NCBI RefSeq assembly: GCF_025989125.1
Contig: NZ_JAPDNR010000001.1
Location: 1,904,301-1,968,300 of the forward strand
Length of the DNA: 64,000 nt
From: Chitinophaga nivalis
Lineage (GTDB): Bacteria; Bacteroidota; Bacteroidia; Chitinophagales; Chitinophagaceae
Reading direction: 5' to 3'
The position numbers were made by a program, and so were the translations under genes. The notes under the pieces were generated by a model. It was given only the letters and a program-made list of their open reading frames with translations. It was not told where the DNA came from and did no database searches. Positions 18,301 to 25,475 of this stretch are shown in pieces; positions within the stretch are counted from its first letter, which is position 1; each line of letters begins with the position of its first letter.

Positions 18301-20250
18301 GGAGGTAGCGCCGTCTTCTCCAAACTCCCATTTCCAGCTTTTAGGTAGCGTAGGATCGGGACCAAAATTGGAGCCGTCTGTGAACTTACGGTGATAAGGA
18401 TCCACGCAGTCCGGCGCTGTATTGAAGTGTGCAATAGGTGGCAGTATCCGGATATATTTCAGTTTGGTCAGCTGTGCCTGGCAACCATTGTTGGTAACAA
18501 TGAGCGTCACATCATGATTACCGATTTCCCCAAAATGATGGTTGGGATTTTCTTCTGTGCTGGTGCTGTTATCCTGCGGGAAGATCCACAGCCAGGAAGT
18601 ACCGCGGGGCTTAGATAAATTGGTAAACTGTATGGGATCTTTAGCACAGGAGATGAGTGGCGTAGCCGTGAAGTCTACTACCGGCAACGTACCGGTTTGT
18701 ATCAGCGTGGTAGCGGTAGCCACGCAGCCACTGGCCGTGCGGATGCGCAGGGTGACTGTGAACGTACCTTCTTTAGTGAAAATATGGGTAGGTGCTGCAT
18801 CGGTGGCAGTGCTGCCATCACCGAAATCCCATTCATAACTGACAATGGGTTCTGTGATATTCAACAATGCTTTAAAATCAACAGATAATGGTACACAACC
18901 GGTCATCGCGCTGGTTTGGATGGTCAGTACCGGTTTGATGATCCGGATATAGCCGGGCAGGTTTACTGTTTTAGTACAGCCGTTACCGTTGGTAGCGGTG
19001 AGTTTAATATCATAGATCCCTTCACGGGTATAGGTGTGTGTGGGGTTCTCCAGCGAAGAGGTAGTACCGTCGCCAAAGTTCCAGGTCCATTGCGTGGCAT
19101 CTTTGGATTGCGCCTGAAACTGAGTCGTAAAAGGTACCATGCAGGCGGTGGTCGGAGAGGCTACCGGATTGATCTGTGGGGCAGGCAGCAGGTGTAGTAA
19201 TTGTTGTGTTTCTTCTACGCAGTTGCCCAGCCGGGCCCGCATTTTTATCAGGTAATCACCGCCGGCAGGAAACTGCCGGGTGACATCTGTGGTGGTTGCC
19301 GTAGTACCATCAGGGAAAGTCCAGGTAACCGCATCTGGCTGTGGCTGCGTGGTATTTTTAAAAGTGATGTCCTGTCCGGCGCAAAGGGAAGATGTTGTAA
19401 AGGATGGTTTAATAGGTTGAATAACGATGTAGGCTGGTTTGGATAACACCTTTTTACAACCACCGCTGGTGGTAGCCGTGAGGGTGACAGTATAGGTGCC
19501 TGTTTTGGTGTAGGTATGTATGCCGTCTGTTCCCGTAGTGCCGTCACCGTAGTCCCAGGTATAGGTAATGGGATCGGTGCTGTTGTTAACGGTGGTATTG
19601 AAAAAATGTACGGCCAGCGGGGCGGTACAGCTTTCGGTTTTGTCGGCGGTAAAGGCCGGCTGTGGTGCATCCTGTACTTTCAGGGGAAATGGGTCGCTGT
19701 TACTTTTACAGCCCCGGCTGTTGGTAACAATACTGATCACATTAAAGGTACCGGGCTGTGAGAACGTATGGGGTACGCTGGCGCCGATGGCGCCGGAGCC
19801 ATCTCCAAAATCCCAGTCGATGGATACGATGCTGCCATCGCCGGGTTGTGACTGATCCCTGAAGGTAGTAGCATAGGGTATACATCCGGTGGTAGCGGGT
19901 GTTGTAAATTTCACCACTGGTTTATTGTAGACCGTAATGTCTATTTGCCGGGTAATTATCATATTGGGATAGGTAACCGTACATTTCACATGGTAGGTAC
20001 CGGGTGTCTGGAATATACGGGAAGGCGTAGTGGTATTACTAACGTTGGCGCCTACGCCAAAATCCCACTCAATGCTTTGATAACCATTGTCGATAGCTGC
20101 ATTGAACTGAACGGAAAATGGCGGACATCCTCCTGTTTTATCGGCAGATACGGCCACGGTCTGCGCGGAGGCAGAAAGTGTTGCCAGTAATAACAGGCAG
20201 TAAATGGCATGTCTGAAAACAATCCACAGATAAGATGACAGGTGATTCAT
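15388..20250 (-). CDS. Giant PKD-repeat surface protein with type B T9SS C-terminal domain
   Basis: 1620 residues. A signal peptide (ending SASAQ at about 30) is followed by about fourteen PKD domains, each with a WDFGDG-like core and a central Cys/Pro pair at the domain start (for example TGCIPYATTF, TGCVPLSVDF, QGCVPLAVTI). Then come degenerate PKD/Ig-like domains (ICLGGSLQL, VCAGKSVQLL) and the gliding-motility C-terminal domain (IPNTFSPNGDGQNDIFYIRG, RIFNRWGQLIF) that directs type B T9SS export. It is presumably a long surface fibre for adhesion or gliding. It heads the minus-strand series of PKD, PKD, PorP/SprF genes. The near-identical repeats make copy-number variation by recombination plausible. 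Confidence 0.92.
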   Translation of the reverse strand: MNHLSSYLWIVFRHAIYCLLLLATLSASAQTVAVSADKTGGCPPFSVQFNAAIDNGYQSIEWDFGVGANVSNTTTPSRIFQTPGTYHVKCTVTYPNMIITRQIDITVYNKPVVKFTTPATTGCIPYATTFRDQSQPGDGSIVSIDWDFGDGSGAIGASVPHTFSQPGTFNVISIVTNSRGCKSNSDPFPLKVQDAPQPAFTADKTESCTAPLAVHFFNTTVNNSTDPITYTWDYGDGTTGTDGIHTYTKTGTYTVTLTATTSGGCKKVLSKPAYIVIQPIKPSFTTSSLCAGQDITFKNTTQPQPDAVTWTFPDGTTATTTDVTRQFPAGGDYLIKMRARLGNCVEETQQLLHLLPAPQINPVASPTTACMVPFTTQFQAQSKDATQWTWNFGDGTTSSLENPTHTYTREGIYDIKLTATNGNGCTKTVNLPGYIRIIKPVLTIQTSAMTGCVPLSVDFKALLNITEPIVSYEWDFGDGSTATDAAPTHIFTKEGTFTVTLRIRTASGCVATATTLIQTGTLPVVDFTATPLISCAKDPIQFTNLSKPRGTSWLWIFPQDNSTSTEENPNHHFGEIGNHDVTLIVTNNGCQAQLTKLKYIRILPPIAHFNTAPDCVDPYHRKFTDGSNFGPDPTLPKSWKWEFGEDGATSTAQHPDFTYKTTGPKVVKLTIDNGFCTSTYTETIQIIDEKPVITADKANICINEKINITLGPLKPENIRTYTWDWGDNFQETLPGNNFNPADGRSHQYSKSGTYTITLTITDMNGCIRTAPSVQVTVNGAVPDFDFTGKRCKDETFTFTDKSTVNSGNQITQWSWDFGDGSPALQYNTPPAVIQHNYTNVNDYTVKLTVTDKFGCTLPIQKVIRFDRVKADFMIPVNIACLNKPFVFSDQSTGTIADYAWDFGDLTTGTGKMPSKTYTSSGTYSITLKVTTSGGCTDAITKTNVIRVPDPKAKFTIPDNLDPCPPVKVAFTNQSTDYERSVWDFGDNGTSSQNDPDEHIYVRSKTYQVTLTVYAEGGCSSSATLPVTIKGPDGSMKSTPTQGCVPLAVTISAEAVKTAQYMWDFDDGVVVTTTTPTAPAHTYTKSGIYYPRVSLIDDQGCSVPAMNKDKIIVDQAIADFTIDNSQACGGGIIRFTNRSKTLTKDSLALDFTNSWDFGVPGDANNHATTPNATFDYTRPGTYRVQLAVTSAYGCISDKILSLAIPPQPEAAISPIAPLCVAGKIQLTGSDNKYVPGTKWQWKVAPNLVYNDPVPPEITLDKSGTYPVSLTITNDDGSCPSTATASMIVHPAPLLQLAPATAKICLGGSLQLHANTTGAVTVQWTDYNISDPASKDPLVKPAVNTVYQVKATNEFGCTNTGNIPVTVVQPFHIYALDAEVCAGKSVQLLAGGALSYRWIAGKGLDRTDIPDPVATPDNTTTYQVVGYDNESCFTDTALAKVHVREAPTVNAGPDMEIPTGTVIPLPVTGSADIIQTTWTPQTGLSCFSCLAPTATPLRNTTYKVTVTNRFGCESSDEISIRLVCTISSLFIPNTFSPNGDGQNDIFYIRGRGMQRIRTFRIFNRWGQLIFERANVNTEDPSQGWDGKFKGTPLNPDVFVYYAEVICDTGESTLLKGNVTLIR

Positions 20251-20265
20251 GTTGGCTAGGTATAG

Positions 20266-20302
20266 GCCCGGAACAAGGCAGTTTCATAGGTGTATTCCGG
20301 GC
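20266..20302. repeat. Inverted repeat in the divergent promoter region
   Basis: GCCCGGAA (20266-20273) and TTCCGGGC (20295-20302) are perfect 8-bp complements around a 21-nt loop. They lie 16 bp upstream of the giant PKD gene, on the side shared with the TPMT-like gene. Possibly a leader structure of the adhesin mRNA. Confidence 0.4.
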
Positions 20303-20387
20303 ATGAAATTAGTAATAATGTTTGTAAATACGGTGCTTTTATCTATGTGATTGAATGGCCGTAACTTAGCACAAAACAAACCGCTAC

Positions 20388-20987
20388 ATGGACAGTCAAT
20401 ACTGGAATGACCGATATATTAATGGCGCTACCGGCTGGGATATGGGACGGGTATCACCACCGTTGCAGGAGTATATTGAACAGTTACCCAACCGGGATCT
20501 TCGTATACTCGTTCCCGGAGGAGGCAACAGTTATGAAGCTACTTATCTGGCAGAGAAGGCGTTCGGTGATGTAACGGTGCTGGATATAGCGCCGGTGCTT
20601 ATACAAAAATTACAGGAGCAGTTTAAATACACCCGGGTGAAGGTGGTGGAAGAAGATTTTTTTGTACATGCAGGGCAGTATGACCTGATACTGGAACAAA
20701 CTTTTTTCTGTGCCATTGATCCGGCCCTGCGGCCTGATTATGTGGCCCATATGCATCGGCTGCTGAAGCCGGAAGGGCATCTGGTGGGCGTATTGTTCAA
20801 CCGTGATTTTACCCAGGAAGGCCCGCCCTTTGGAGGGAATGAGGCGGAATACCGGGCGCTTTTTGATCCTTATTTTGATATTAAAACACTGGCTCCCTGT
20901 TATAATTCTCATCCGGCCAGACAGGGCGCAGAGTTGTTTATTAACTTTATACCGAAAATAATCAGCACATGTACAGATTCTTATTAG
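20388..20987 (+). CDS. TPMT-family SAM-dependent methyltransferase
   Basis: 199 residues resembling thiopurine S-methyltransferase and related thiol/halide methyltransferases. It begins YWNDRYINGATGWDMGRVSPPLQEY, where the tryptophan-rich start and WDMGR are family marks. The SAM motif I is ILVPGGGNSYEATYLAE, followed by VTVLDIAP. The central LEQTFFCAIDP and GVLFNRDFTQEGPPFGG segments match the family. The natural substrate is probably a small thiol or other nucleophile. Its last 19 bp overlap the start of the rhodanese-thioredoxin gene, so the two are translationally coupled and perhaps share a role in sulfur or thiol handling; that link is inference. Confidence 0.88.
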   Translation: MDSQYWNDRYINGATGWDMGRVSPPLQEYIEQLPNRDLRILVPGGGNSYEATYLAEKAFGDVTVLDIAPVLIQKLQEQFKYTRVKVVEEDFFVHAGQYDLILEQTFFCAIDPALRPDYVAHMHRLLKPEGHLVGVLFNRDFTQEGPPFGGNEAEYRALFDPYFDIKTLAPCYNSHPARQGAELFINFIPKIISTCTDSY

Positions 20988-21655
20988 CCTTGTTGTTGAG
21001 TAGCAGCACATTGCTGGCGCAACAGCAAACGAGTGTGGATGCGGTGACCTTTGCCAAAGGGATACAACAACCGGGTATTCAGGTGTTTGATGTACGTACC
21101 GCCGGAGAATTTAATACCGGTCATCTGCCTGATGCCCTGCAGGCCGACTATACAAAAAAAACGGAATTCAATGAACGGGTACAGTACCTGAATAAAACCA
21201 AACCGGTATATGTATACTGTCTCAGTGGTGGCCGTAGCAGCGCTGCTGCCAGATGGATGCGGGAAAATGGTTTTCAGCAGGTGGTGGAACTGGAAGGTGG
21301 TATCAACGCCTGGAAACAAGCCGGAGAACCTTTGACCGGCGTAAGTGAGAAAAAGCCGCAGATGAGTGTGGCCACCTATGAAAAAGCGATTCAACAAAAG
21401 GGTTGGGTGTTAACCGATGTCGGCGCCACCTGGTGTCCGCCATGCCGGCAAATGGAACCGGTATTGGAAAAGTTTCTCCGCGAAAATAAACAGGTAACAT
21501 TGGTGAAAGTAGATGGGGGCAATGATGTGGAGTTAATGAAGGCGATTGATGCGAAAGGGCTACCTACTTTTATTTTGTATAAAGATGGAAAAGAAGTGTG
21601 GCGCAAACAGGGAGTGGTGGAATTGCGTGTGCTGACGGAAGCTTTACAACGCTAA
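20969..21655 (+). CDS. Exported rhodanese-thioredoxin fusion protein
   Basis: 228 residues. A signal peptide (1-18, LLAQ) is followed by a rhodanese domain (about 22-110) with active-site loop CLSGGRS, so the sulfur-carrying cysteine is present. A thioredoxin domain (about 125-228) then shows the redox motif WCPPC in ATWCPPCRQ and the cis-proline segment GLPTF. In the periplasm it could move sulfane sulfur to or from thiols and reset itself through the thioredoxin part. It overlaps the TPMT-family gene by 19 bp and ends at a strong bidirectional terminator. Both active sites look intact; the partner reductase is not visible here. Confidence 0.88.
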   Translation: MYRFLLALLLSSSTLLAQQQTSVDAVTFAKGIQQPGIQVFDVRTAGEFNTGHLPDALQADYTKKTEFNERVQYLNKTKPVYVYCLSGGRSSAAARWMRENGFQQVVELEGGINAWKQAGEPLTGVSEKKPQMSVATYEKAIQQKGWVLTDVGATWCPPCRQMEPVLEKFLRENKQVTLVKVDGGNDVELMKAIDAKGLPTFILYKDGKEVWRKQGVVELRVLTEALQR

Positions 21656-21672
21656 AACAGCTAATAACGAAT

Positions 21673-21725
21673 GAGGAAGGATGGTTGCCGGCAAGTAATG
21701 CTGGTCAGCCATCCTTCCTCTTTTA
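21673..21725. terminator. Bidirectional terminator
   Basis: GAGGAAGGATGG (21673-21684) is the exact complement of CCATCCTTCCTC (21709-21720), followed by TTTTA on the plus strand. It separates the rhodanese-thioredoxin gene from the convergent M32 carboxypeptidase. Confidence 0.85.
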
Positions 21726-21735
21726 TTGCTACGGA

Positions 21736-23247
21736 TTACAACCCGTAGATATCACTGTATTTTTTCTTCGCATAATCCAGGAAGTAACCGAATTCCAGTG
21801 GCTTGCCGGTTACTTTGGCGCACAATTCATTGGAGGTATAATACCTGCCGAAAGGATGAATGTGTTGGCGGAGCCATTGTAATAAAGAACTGTAGTCACC
21901 AGCTGCAATGGCGGTGTCCAGGCCTGTTATCTGTTGCTGTGCAGCTGCAAAAAATTGTGCTGCATAGAAGCTGCCGAGGGAATAGGTCGGGAAATAACCG
22001 AAGCTGCCATGTGACCAGTGAATATCCTGTAATACGCCGTGTACATCATCCGGTACGGTAACATGCAGGTACTGACGGTAGTATTCATTCCAGGTATGGT
22101 GCAGGTCTTTTACGGCAATGCTGCCATCCATCAATCCTTTTTCTATTTCATAACGGATCATGATATGAAAATGGTACGTCAGTTCATCGGCTTCGGTGCG
22201 GATGAGGGAAGGCTGTACTTTATTGATGGCGTGATAGAAGCCGGAAAGCGGTACGGCGCTCAGGTTTTCAGGGAACAACCGTTGCAGGCGGGGATACTGA
22301 TGCTGCCAGAAACCCAGGCTGCGGCCTACATTATTTTCCCATAGTCGTGACTGAGATTCGTGGATGCCCAGGCTGGTTGCTTCTCCGCAGGGCAGGCCGT
22401 ATTGTGCGGTCGGGAGCCCCTGTTCGTACAAGGCATGGCCGCCTTCATGGATACAGCTCCACGTCATGTTGCCAAAATCATTTTCATCGATGCGGGTGGT
22501 AACGCGTACATCCTGCGGATTGAAACTGGTGGTAAACGGATGCTCTGAAATATCCTGCCGGCCGGCAGTGAGGTCATAGCCCATTTCTTTCAGCAGGTCG
22601 ATGCCAAACTGCCACTGGCGGTCGCGTTGATAATGCAGGTGCAGGAAATCTTTCTGTACCGGTGCTTTTTGTTCAATCTGTGCCAGCAGTGGAGACAGGG
22701 CCGTTTTTACATCGTTGAAAACTTTGTCGAGCTGAATTACATCGGCGCCTTTCTCGTATTCATTCAGCAGGGCATTGTAGGGATGGCCTTCATAGCCGAG
22801 AATATCAGTTTCCTGTTTTTTGAGCGCAATCATTTTCGTGAGGGAAGGCGCAAAGAGACTGTAGTCGTTGGCTTTGCGGGCTTTTATCCAGGCATGGTAA
22901 GACTCGTTGGTCACCTGCGACATTTCCGCTACAAAGGCTGCCGGGTATTTTTTATTTTTATCATAATCTTCCTTGGAAAGAGCGATGTTCTTTGTTTGTA
23001 TGGCGTCCAGTCCTTCGGCGCCGTGCAGGGTTTGCAGCAGCTGTTCCAGTTCGGGAGCGATATACATTTCGTGGGCAATGGTGCTGAGGGTGGTAATTTG
23101 TTGTCCTCTGAATGCCGCGCCTTTTTCGGGCAGGTAGGTTTCCTGGTCCCAGCTCAATACAGCCAGTGTGTTTCTTACATCTGCTATTTTCTGCAGCTTC
23201 GTCTGGTAGTCGTTATATGATGCTATGGTAGCTTTGTTTTCGGACAT
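21736..23247 (-). CDS. M32 family metallocarboxypeptidase (thermostable carboxypeptidase 1 type)
   Basis: 503 residues from the ATG at 23247 (MSENKATIASYNDYQ). An upstream in-frame TTG would add six residues, but an exact -7 box (23263-23270 on the minus strand) overlaps that region, so ATG is preferred. The zinc motif HEGGHALYEQ (HExxH) is present, with the family's downstream glutamate in GIHESQSRLWEN. The IDENDFGNMTWSCIHEGGH context is typical of M32. It is a cytosolic, largely helical enzyme removing C-terminal residues from peptides. The length matches the family (about 500). It is convergent with the rhodanese gene and divergent from the Nif3-like gene. Confidence 0.94.
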   Translation of the reverse strand: MSENKATIASYNDYQTKLQKIADVRNTLAVLSWDQETYLPEKGAAFRGQQITTLSTIAHEMYIAPELEQLLQTLHGAEGLDAIQTKNIALSKEDYDKNKKYPAAFVAEMSQVTNESYHAWIKARKANDYSLFAPSLTKMIALKKQETDILGYEGHPYNALLNEYEKGADVIQLDKVFNDVKTALSPLLAQIEQKAPVQKDFLHLHYQRDRQWQFGIDLLKEMGYDLTAGRQDISEHPFTTSFNPQDVRVTTRIDENDFGNMTWSCIHEGGHALYEQGLPTAQYGLPCGEATSLGIHESQSRLWENNVGRSLGFWQHQYPRLQRLFPENLSAVPLSGFYHAINKVQPSLIRTEADELTYHFHIMIRYEIEKGLMDGSIAVKDLHHTWNEYYRQYLHVTVPDDVHGVLQDIHWSHGSFGYFPTYSLGSFYAAQFFAAAQQQITGLDTAIAAGDYSSLLQWLRQHIHPFGRYYTSNELCAKVTGKPLEFGYFLDYAKKKYSDIYGL

Positions 23248-23262
23248 GCGGTAATTTTTTAG

Positions 23263-23270
23263 CAAATTTA
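23263..23270 (-). promoter_or_regulatory. Bacteroidota -7 element (TAAATTTG) for the M32 gene
   Basis: On the minus strand this is an exact TAnnTTTG match, 15 nt from the ATG at 23247. Confidence 0.5.
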
Positions 23271-23306
23271 ATGGATGACAGGTATGAACCCTTTATTTTT
23301 ACAACT

Positions 23307-24401
23307 ATGAAAATAAGAGAAATTATTGCAGTTATAGAAGACTTTGCGCCTTTGCAATACCAGGAAAGCTACGATAATGCCGGGCTTTTATTTGGTAATG
23401 CGGAGTGGGAGGTCACCAATGTGTTGTTGACCCTGGATACTACCGAGGCGGTGATAGACGAAGCTATTGCCCGTGGGTGTAACCTGGTGATTGCGCATCA
23501 TCCGATTGTTTTTGGCGGGTTGAAAAAGATCAACGGCAACAATTACGTAGAGCGGGTAGCTATTAAAGCGATTAAACATGATATAGCGGTATATGCTGCC
23601 CATACCAACCTGGATAATGTGCGTAACGGGGTATGTGCGCAGATGGCCGGGAAGCTGGGACTGGAAAACTGCGAGGTGTTGCAGCCGAAACGGGGCTTGC
23701 TCAAAAAGTTATACACTTTTGTGCCGGAGGCGCATGCCGAAGCGGTACGGACGGCCCTATTTGCCGCGGGGGCAGGTAATATCGGCAATTATGGGGAATG
23801 CAGCTTTAACGCTGCCGGACAGGGCACTTTCAAGGGGGCGGCCGGTACAACTCCTTATGTAGGTACCCCCGGGGAAAGACATTTTGAAGCAGAAATAAAG
23901 TTGGAAGTAATTTTTCCGGTATATTTGGAAGGCCGGATTATCAAGGCGCTGTTAAACAGTCATCCCTATGAGGAGGTGGCATATGACGTGGTCAGCCTGG
24001 ATAATGCTTATCAGCAGGTGGGTTCGGGAATGATCGGTACCCTGCCGGAAGCCATGGAAGAGCAGGCATTCCTGCAATATGTAAAGCAGCAGTTTCAGAC
24101 GGGTTGTGTGAGATATACGCCGTTGCGGGGCCGGCCGGTAAAGAAGGTGGCGCTATGCGGAGGCGCAGGTAGTTTTCTGTTAAAGCGGGCTATCAGTGCC
24201 GGAGCAGATGCCTATATTTCCTCAGATTTTAAATATCATGAGTTTTTTGATGCTGAAAATCAATTAATTATAGCTGATATAGGACATTTTGAGAGCGAGC
24301 AGTTTACAGTGGAATTATTTTATCATATATTGACTGAAAAATTCCGTAATTTTGCGCCTCTTAAATCTACGATTATAACAAACCCGGTAAATTATTTATA
24401 A
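23307..24401 (+). CDS. Nif3-like dinuclear metal centre protein
   Basis: 364 residues from the ATG at 23307 (MKIREIIAVIEDFAPLQYQESYDNAGLLFGN). An in-frame ATG at 23271 would add 12 residues but precedes the near-consensus -7 box TATTTTTA. The family is a hexameric toroid with a two-metal site. It is sometimes named GTP cyclohydrolase 1 type 2, but its true reaction is uncertain. Metal ligands are seen in VIAHHPIVFGG (HH), AAHTNLDN and near the C-terminus in IADIGHFESEQF. The long middle insert (about 120-225) is the PII-like domain of the longer subfamily. The zinc-ribbon gene starts 3 bp after the stop, so the two form an operon. Confidence 0.92.
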   Translation: MKIREIIAVIEDFAPLQYQESYDNAGLLFGNAEWEVTNVLLTLDTTEAVIDEAIARGCNLVIAHHPIVFGGLKKINGNNYVERVAIKAIKHDIAVYAAHTNLDNVRNGVCAQMAGKLGLENCEVLQPKRGLLKKLYTFVPEAHAEAVRTALFAAGAGNIGNYGECSFNAAGQGTFKGAAGTTPYVGTPGERHFEAEIKLEVIFPVYLEGRIIKALLNSHPYEEVAYDVVSLDNAYQQVGSGMIGTLPEAMEEQAFLQYVKQQFQTGCVRYTPLRGRPVKKVALCGGAGSFLLKRAISAGADAYISSDFKYHEFFDAENQLIIADIGHFESEQFTVELFYHILTEKFRNFAPLKSTIITNPVNYL

Positions 24402-24404
24402 TAC

Positions 24405-25157
24405 ATGGCAACCGTAAAAGAATACTCCGTTGAAGAAAAATTAGCGTCTGTACTCAGGTTACAGAAGATTGATTCCAAACTGGATGGTATCCAGGTGTTG
24501 AAAGGGGAGTTGCCGATGGAGGTGAAAGACCTGGAAGACGAGATCGAAGGTTTAAACACCCGTCAGTCTCACATCGAAAATGAGATGAAAGGTATCCAGG
24601 ACTTCGTTACCAGCAAGAAAGCAGCCATCAAAGATGCGGAAGCGCTGATCAAGAAGTACGAAAAGCAACAGGATAATGTGAAGAACAACCGCGAGTTTGA
24701 AGCTATCACCAAAGAAATGGAGATGCAGACACTCGAGATTAAACTGGCTGAGAAGCACATTAAAGATGCCAACGAGGAAATAAAAGAGAAAGGCCGGATA
24801 CTGGAAATGGCTAAAAAAGCAGTTTCTGATAAAGAATCCAACCTGAAACACAAGAAAGGTGAGCTGGAAAAGATCATCAGTGAAACGGATAAAGAAGAGA
24901 AAGCTTTCCGCAAAGAAAGTGAAGATGCCCGTACCAAGGTAGATGCCCGTTTACTGGGAGCTTACGAAAAGATCCGCAGAAACTACCGTAATGGTCTGGC
25001 TGTGGTAACCGTAGAGCGTGATTCCTGTGGTGGTTGCTTCAATGCGATCCCTCCTCAGCGTCAGGCAGAAATCCGTCAGCACAAAAAAATCATCGTTTGT
25101 GAGCACTGCGGCCGTATCCTCGTGGATAACGACCTGGAAGCTACCGTAACGATCTAA
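24405..25157 (+). CDS. Coiled-coil protein with C4 zinc ribbon
   Basis: 250 residues, cytosolic, with a long charged coiled coil (about 15-185) and a C-terminal C4-type zinc ribbon. The ribbon carries CGGC in DSCGGCFNAIPPQRQ and CEHC in IVCEHCGRILV. The architecture matches the CT398/DUF164 zinc-ribbon family, whose members have been proposed to contact the export or transcription machinery; the function is unresolved. It is preceded by the Nif3-like gene with only 3 bp between, a pairing common in Bacteroidota. A terminator follows at 25184-25233. Confidence 0.88.
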   Translation: MATVKEYSVEEKLASVLRLQKIDSKLDGIQVLKGELPMEVKDLEDEIEGLNTRQSHIENEMKGIQDFVTSKKAAIKDAEALIKKYEKQQDNVKNNREFEAITKEMEMQTLEIKLAEKHIKDANEEIKEKGRILEMAKKAVSDKESNLKHKKGELEKIISETDKEEKAFRKESEDARTKVDARLLGAYEKIRRNYRNGLAVVTVERDSCGGCFNAIPPQRQAEIRQHKKIIVCEHCGRILVDNDLEATVTI

Positions 25158-25183
25158 GCATATTAAGTAAGACATCTTTAAAG

Positions 25184-25233
25184 CCGTTTAAGCTGTTTAT
25201 TCCTACCGGAGTAAATGCCTTAAACGGTTTTTT
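25184..25233 (+). terminator. Terminator after the zinc-ribbon gene
   Basis: CCGTTTAAG (25184-25192) pairs with CTTAAACGG (25219-25227), and six T follow at 25228-25233. Confidence 0.78.
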
Positions 25234-25475
25234 GTTCCCCGCTGTTTCCCCTGTCTTCTCCCATAAAAAAATATATACTAATTTATTTAGTTTTGTTTTA
25301 CTAAATATATTAGCTTTGCTCCCGACGTCTTTTGCGCAGGTTACATGCGTAGTAGTTCTTTTAATTTGTGGCAGGAAATTGGATGGGCATAGCAACTTTA
25401 AAAATTGTGAATTGTTATTGGGATTTGTGAACCGGTTATGTGAGATTTGGCCTTAATTTCAGGAATTTTGCCCGT
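25234..25475 (+). promoter_or_regulatory. AT-rich leader of the TPR gene with two -7 boxes
   Basis: After the terminator, this gene-free region has two exact -7 boxes, TAGTTTTG (25288-25295) and TAGCTTTG (25311-25318). They would give a leader of about 150-180 nt before the ATG at 25476. The leader holds a possible 15-codon upstream frame (25345-25392, MRSSSFNLWQEIGWA). Its first ten bases, ATGCGTAGTA, repeat exactly at the real start codon (25476-25485). No RNA fold was recognised. Confidence 0.4.

Noticed and set aside
15388..20250. PKD repeat array considered as a DNA repeat or CRISPR-like array
   Set aside because: The repeats are degenerate at DNA level, codon-phased, and encode WDFGDG-type domains. 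There are no identical repeats with uniform spacers.
22627..23220. A 197-codon plus-strand frame opposite the M32 carboxypeptidase
   Set aside because: Antisense to a well-supported enzyme and without conserved motifs.
23271..23306. Upstream in-frame ATG of the Nif3-like gene as the true start
   Set aside because: It precedes the near-consensus -7 box TATTTTTA, and the residues it adds do not match the family's usual N-terminus, which begins at MKIREI.
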